Shown: positions 6,817 to 9,150 of the stretch, piece after piece
How the letters are laid out: every line of letters starts with the position of its first letter
Position numbering within the stretch: the first letter of the stretch is position 1
From: Gammaproteobacteria bacterium
GTDB taxonomy: Bacteria > Pseudomonadota > Gammaproteobacteria > DSM-19610
DNA: 9,150 nucleotides
Direction: 5' to 3'
Assembly (NCBI GenBank): GCA_011371465.1
Contig: DRQL01000321.1
Location: 1-9,150 of the forward strand
Position numbers and translations under genes: made by a program
Notes under the pieces: generated by a model
Database searches by the model: none
The model's input: the letters and a program-made list of their open reading frames with translations, nothing else
Told to the model about the DNA's origin: nothing

Positions 6817-6826
6817 TGAATGACTT

Positions 6827-7603
6827 ATGAGAACTTCAACGGTTTCAGCCGATACCGCGCGGCAATTGCCCGAACTTCGTCTCTGGTGCCGGCAGCACCT
6901 TGGGCAGCAGCTCGCCGCAGCCGAGCAGACGGCCCTGCGCGAGCTGCTGAGCGACATATTCGGTTACCACCTGCTGGTGCTGGACCCGGGGTGTCAGCCG
7001 CAGGCACTGGGCGCCAGCCGCATCATGCACCGGGTGGTGCAGTCCCGTACCGGCGAGGGGCTGGATGAAACGCCCGGCATCCTGGCCAGCTGCGAGCAAC
7101 TGCCCATCCAGTCCGACTGTATCGATGCGTTCGTGTTGCCGCACGTGCTGGAACTGTCCAGGGATGCGCATCAGGTGTTGCGCGAAATCGACCGTTGCCT
7201 GGTGGCCGAAGGACACGTCATTATTCTTGGCTTCAATCCCTATGGCTGGTGGGGACTGCGGCGCCTGCTGCTGGGCTGGCGGGGGCGCGTGCCCTGGTCA
7301 CTCAAATTCTACGGGCTTGCACGCCTGAAAGACTGGCTTTCCCTGCTGGGGTTTGACACGATTCATGCCCGCTACCTGTTTCCGCACCCACCGTGGCAGT
7401 ATGGTAGCGGCGCTTCACAGGGCAAGCTGTTGCAACGTTTACACCGGGATCGATGGCCGTGGCTGGCGGCTTCCTATGTGCTGGTGGCGCGCAAGCGCGT
7501 GGCGACGCTGACGCCCATCAAGCCACGCTGGCGGCCGCGTCGCTCGGTATTGCCGGCCGGGGTCGCCGAAACCAGCCAGGGGGGGTTGCAGCGCGATGGC
7601 TGA
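6827..7603 (+). CDS. yafS: YafS-like SAM-dependent methyltransferase family protein
   Basis: The 258-residue product is of the class I methyltransferase-like group always found next to rnhA, named YafS in E. coli. Visible marks are LVLDPGCQP (50-58) where the SAM-binding motif I would lie, ASCEQLPIQSDCIDAFVLPHVLEL (87-110) split as acidic loop and motif II region, then REIDRCLVAEGHVIILGFNP (119-138) for the post-motif strand, followed by a Trp/Arg-rich segment (141-157). Motif I lacks the usual GxGxG, so SAM binding may be altered or lost. No substrate is established for this group. The stop overlaps the rnhA start by 8 bases, indicating cotranscription and coupling. The start is the ATG at 6827, which has no SD but directly follows a good -10 element. 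In Pseudomonas and E. coli gloB is the divergent or adjacent neighbour; here that place is taken by mltD. Confidence 0.85.
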   Translation: MRTSTVSADTARQLPELRLWCRQHLGQQLAAAEQTALRELLSDIFGYHLLVLDPGCQPQALGASRIMHRVVQSRTGEGLDETPGILASCEQLPIQSDCIDAFVLPHVLELSRDAHQVLREIDRCLVAEGHVIILGFNPYGWWGLRRLLLGWRGRVPWSLKFYGLARLKDWLSLLGFDTIHARYLFPHPPWQYGSGASQGKLLQRLHRDRWPWLAASYVLVARKRVATLTPIKPRWRPRRSVLPAGVAETSQGGLQRDG

Positions 7604-8027
7604 CGTGGAAATCTTTACCGACGGCGCCTGCCGGGGAAACCCCGGTCCGGGTGGCTGGGGCGCCCTGCTGCGCTATGGCAAGCACGAGAAGGAACTGTTC
7701 GGCGGTGAGGCCGAGAGCACCAACAACCGCATGGAACTGATGGCGGCCATCCGGGCGCTGGAAAGTCTCAAACGACCCTGTACGGTCAGCCTGACCACGG
7801 ATTCCAGCTATGTCCGGAACGGGATTACGCAGTGGTTGCCGAACTGGAAGAAGAAAGGCTGGAAGACCTCAGCGCGCAAACCGGTAAAAAATGCCGACCT
7901 GTGGAAGCGCCTGGACCGCGCCGTGCAGGCGCACCAGGTGACCTGGCACTGGGTCAAGGGGCACAGCGGCCACCCGGAGAACGAACGCGCCGACCAGCTG
8001 GCCAACCGCGGCATCGATGAACTCTAG
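7596..8027 (+). CDS. rnhA: Ribonuclease HI
   Basis: RNase HI cuts the RNA strand of RNA-DNA hybrids, clearing R-loops and helping remove primers in the cytoplasm. The 143-residue product is nearly the length of the E. coli enzyme (155) and has all active-site residues: Asp9 in FTDGACRGNPGPGGWG (7-22), Glu47 in STNNRMELMAAI (41-52), Asp69 in TTDSSYV (67-73), with His123 and Asp133 in VKGHSGHPENERADQLAN (120-137). The basic WKKKGWKT handle (84-91) that contacts the hybrid is present. The ATG lies inside the end of the methyltransferase gene (ATGGCTGA shared). A run of seven G preceded by A (7578-7585) is the SD-like element, about 10 bases upstream. Confidence 0.98.
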   Translation: MADVEIFTDGACRGNPGPGGWGALLRYGKHEKELFGGEAESTNNRMELMAAIRALESLKRPCTVSLTTDSSYVRNGITQWLPNWKKKGWKTSARKPVKNADLWKRLDRAVQAHQVTWHWVKGHSGHPENERADQLANRGIDEL

Positions 8028-8033
8028 TGTACG

Positions 8034-8056
8034 GTAACGCCCTGAATACACGTTAC
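8034..8056 (+). repeat. Overlapping inverted repeats in the rnhA-dnaQ gap
   Basis: GTAACG (8034-8039) and CGTTAC (8051-8056) are perfect inverted copies around an 11-base loop. A second pair, GTGTA (8027-8031) and TACAC (8047-8051), shares bases with the first, so the two stems exclude each other. They lie just before the dnaQ SD (AGGAG, 8066-8070). This could be an operator or an RNA element tuning dnaQ expression; no T-tract follows, so a terminator is unlikely. Confidence 0.35.
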
Positions 8057-8076
8057 ATTAGAAACAGGAGTCTGAC

Positions 8077-8802
8077 ATGAGACAGGTGATTCTCGATACG
8101 GAAACCACCGGGCTGGAGCCCCAGCAGGGGCACCGCATCATTGAAATCGGCTGTGTGGAAATGGTGGACCGCAAGCTGACCGGGAACAATTTTCACCAGT
8201 ACCTGCAACCGGACCGCGAAATCGATGCAGGCGCCATCGAGGTGCACGGCATCAGTAATGAATTCCTCGCCGACAAGCCGCGCTTTGCAGACATCGTGGA
8301 GGATTTCATCCACTACATCACAGGTGCGGAGCTGGTGATCCACAATGCGCCGTTCGATGTCGGTTTCCTGGATCACGAATTCAGGCTGTGCGATACCGGC
8401 AAACAGGTGAGCGAACTCTGCACGGTACTGGACACGCTGACCATGGCGCGCAAGATGCACCCGGGGCAGAAAAACAACCTGGATGCGCTGTGCCGGCGCT
8501 ATGAAATCGACAATACCCACCGCGAGCTGCACGGCGCCCTGCTGGACGCGGAGATCCTGGCCGATGTCTACCTGGCCATGACCGGCGGCCAGGTGGCCCT
8601 GCAGCTGGGTGCGGGCAGCGAGGCGGCCAATGACAGCCATGAAGAAAAAATCCGGCGCCTGCCCGCTGACCGGCCGGTACTGCGGGTGATTCGGGCGGAC
8701 GACACGGAGGTGGCCGAGCACCGGGCGCGGCTGCAGGCGATTGCAAAGGCGGCGGGTGGCCCGTCGCTGTGGGATCGGCTGGAAACTGACCCGGGGTCCT
8801 GA
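8077..8802 (+). CDS. dnaQ: DNA polymerase III epsilon subunit (3'-5' proofreading exonuclease)
   Basis: Epsilon removes mispaired bases during replication as part of the polymerase III core with alpha. The 241-residue product (E. coli: 243) has the complete DEDDh active site: Asp7 and Glu9 in ILDTETTGL (5-13), Asp94 in IHNAPFDVGFLDHEF (88-102), and His152 with Asp157 in HGALLDAEILADVYL (152-166). After AMTGGQ (167-172) E. coli has a weak clamp-binding motif (QTSMAF). The equivalent here is QVALQL (172-177), still a plausible beta-clamp contact. A flexible linker then leads to the C-terminal alpha-binding end with the conserved aromatic SLWDRL (230-235). A strong AGGAG lies 6 bases before the ATG. 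The gene follows rnhA in the same direction 49 bases downstream, whereas in E. coli the two diverge. Probably the last gene of the operon; no terminator is evident. Confidence 0.97.
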   Translation: MRQVILDTETTGLEPQQGHRIIEIGCVEMVDRKLTGNNFHQYLQPDREIDAGAIEVHGISNEFLADKPRFADIVEDFIHYITGAELVIHNAPFDVGFLDHEFRLCDTGKQVSELCTVLDTLTMARKMHPGQKNNLDALCRRYEIDNTHRELHGALLDAEILADVYLAMTGGQVALQLGAGSEAANDSHEEKIRRLPADRPVLRVIRADDTEVAEHRARLQAIAKAAGGPSLWDRLETDPGS

Positions 8803-8838
8803 GGTGGTTGGCGGCATGACGAATTCATCAGAAGTTTT

Positions 8839-9150
8839 CTAGAAAGTATCCGCGTTCAACCATAAATGGCTGACAATGCCGGCGGCATAGCCCAGTGCGA
8901 TCGCAGGCGTCCATTTGAGGTGGGTAAAGAAAGTGTACCTGCCGCGCGCCTGTCCCATCAGCGCAACGCCGGCTGCCGAGCCGATGGACAGCAGGCTGCC
9001 GCCAACGCCGGTGGTCAGCGTGACCAGCAGCCATTGCCCCAGTGGCATATCCGGGTTCATGGACAACACGGCGAACATCACCGGAATATTGTCGACGATG
9101 GCCGACAGGATGCCGACCAGGATATTGGCCTGGGTTGCACCGAGTTCTCC
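8839..9150 (-). CDS. nhaD: C-terminal end of NhaD-type Na+/H+ antiporter (5' partial)
   Basis: The minus-strand frame is open from the window edge to a TAG at 8839-8841, giving the last 103 residues of an inner-membrane transporter. The conserved NhaD sequence is plain: ILSAIVDNIPVMFAVLSMNP, then TLTTGVGGSLLSIGSAAGVALM, GQARGRYTFFTHLKWTP and a final hydrophobic helix ending HLWLNADTF. The buried polar VDN and SIGS segments are typical of the ion-transport core of this family. NhaD exchanges Na+ (or Li+) for protons, mostly at alkaline pH, and is common in marine and haloalkaliphilic bacteria. The gene converges on dnaQ with only 36 bases between the stops. The start lies beyond the window. 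The ATG at 9081 is internal. Confidence 0.93.
   Translation of the reverse strand, partial: GELGATQANILVGILSAIVDNIPVMFAVLSMNPDMPLGQWLLVTLTTGVGGSLLSIGSAAGVALMGQARGRYTFFTHLKWTPAIALGYAAGIVSHLWLNADTF

Noticed and set aside
8053..8817. 254-residue minus-strand ORF antisense to dnaQ
   Set aside because: It mirrors the complete dnaQ gene, whose active-site residues are all present; no family features.
8803..8838. Terminator between dnaQ and nhaD
   Set aside because: The 36 bases hold no stable stem followed by a T-tract on either strand.
1..9150. Mobile element, CRISPR array, toxin-antitoxin or phage defence system
   Set aside because: No transposase, direct repeat array, terminal repeats or defence-type domains are visible; the genes are housekeeping with uniform GC-rich codon use.

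Overview
The window is high-GC bacterial chromosome that looks like a gammaproteobacterium outside the enteric group. Three things point there. There is a full-length TmcA-type tRNA(Met) cytidine acetyltransferase. The co-directional block yafS-like methyltransferase, rnhA, dnaQ, with mltD reading away from it, resembles the Pseudomonas-type arrangement. The end of an NhaD-type Na+/H+ antiporter suggests a marine, saline or alkaline habitat (inference). I see no insertion sequence, prophage, CRISPR array, tRNA or rRNA gene.

Layout: (1) 1-280 is the 3' end of a DUF3592-type membrane protein gene. (2) 281-492 has no convincing gene but is packed with hairpins and palindromes, and leads into tmcA (493-2622). 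(3) 2623-2668 carries an extended -10 promoter and a 14-bp dyad ahead of hemH (2669-3766). hemH is followed tightly by a stand-alone TudS/DUF523 protein (3750-4286), a DUF3024-like protein (4302-4619) and a small secreted protein of three beta-type repeats (4633-5055). The spacing suggests one operon. (4) mltD (5071-6678, minus strand) converges on this operon and encodes an outer-membrane lytic transglycosylase with three LysM domains. (5) A 148-bp divergent intergenic region holds a long, almost perfect inverted repeat and two candidate promoters. (6) A yafS-like methyltransferase (6827-7603), rnhA (7596-8027) and dnaQ (8077-8802) follow on the plus strand. (7) The 3' end of nhaD (8839-9150, minus strand) closes the window.

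Most of the window is housekeeping: tRNA wobble acetylation, the last step of heme synthesis, peptidoglycan remodelling, R-loop/primer removal and replication proofreading. I found no clear new multi-gene system. The less explained parts are the structured tmcA leader, the small-gene tail of the hemH operon, and the dyad between mltD and the methyltransferase. gloB, which sits between mltD and the methyltransferase in E. coli and Pseudomonas, is absent here.
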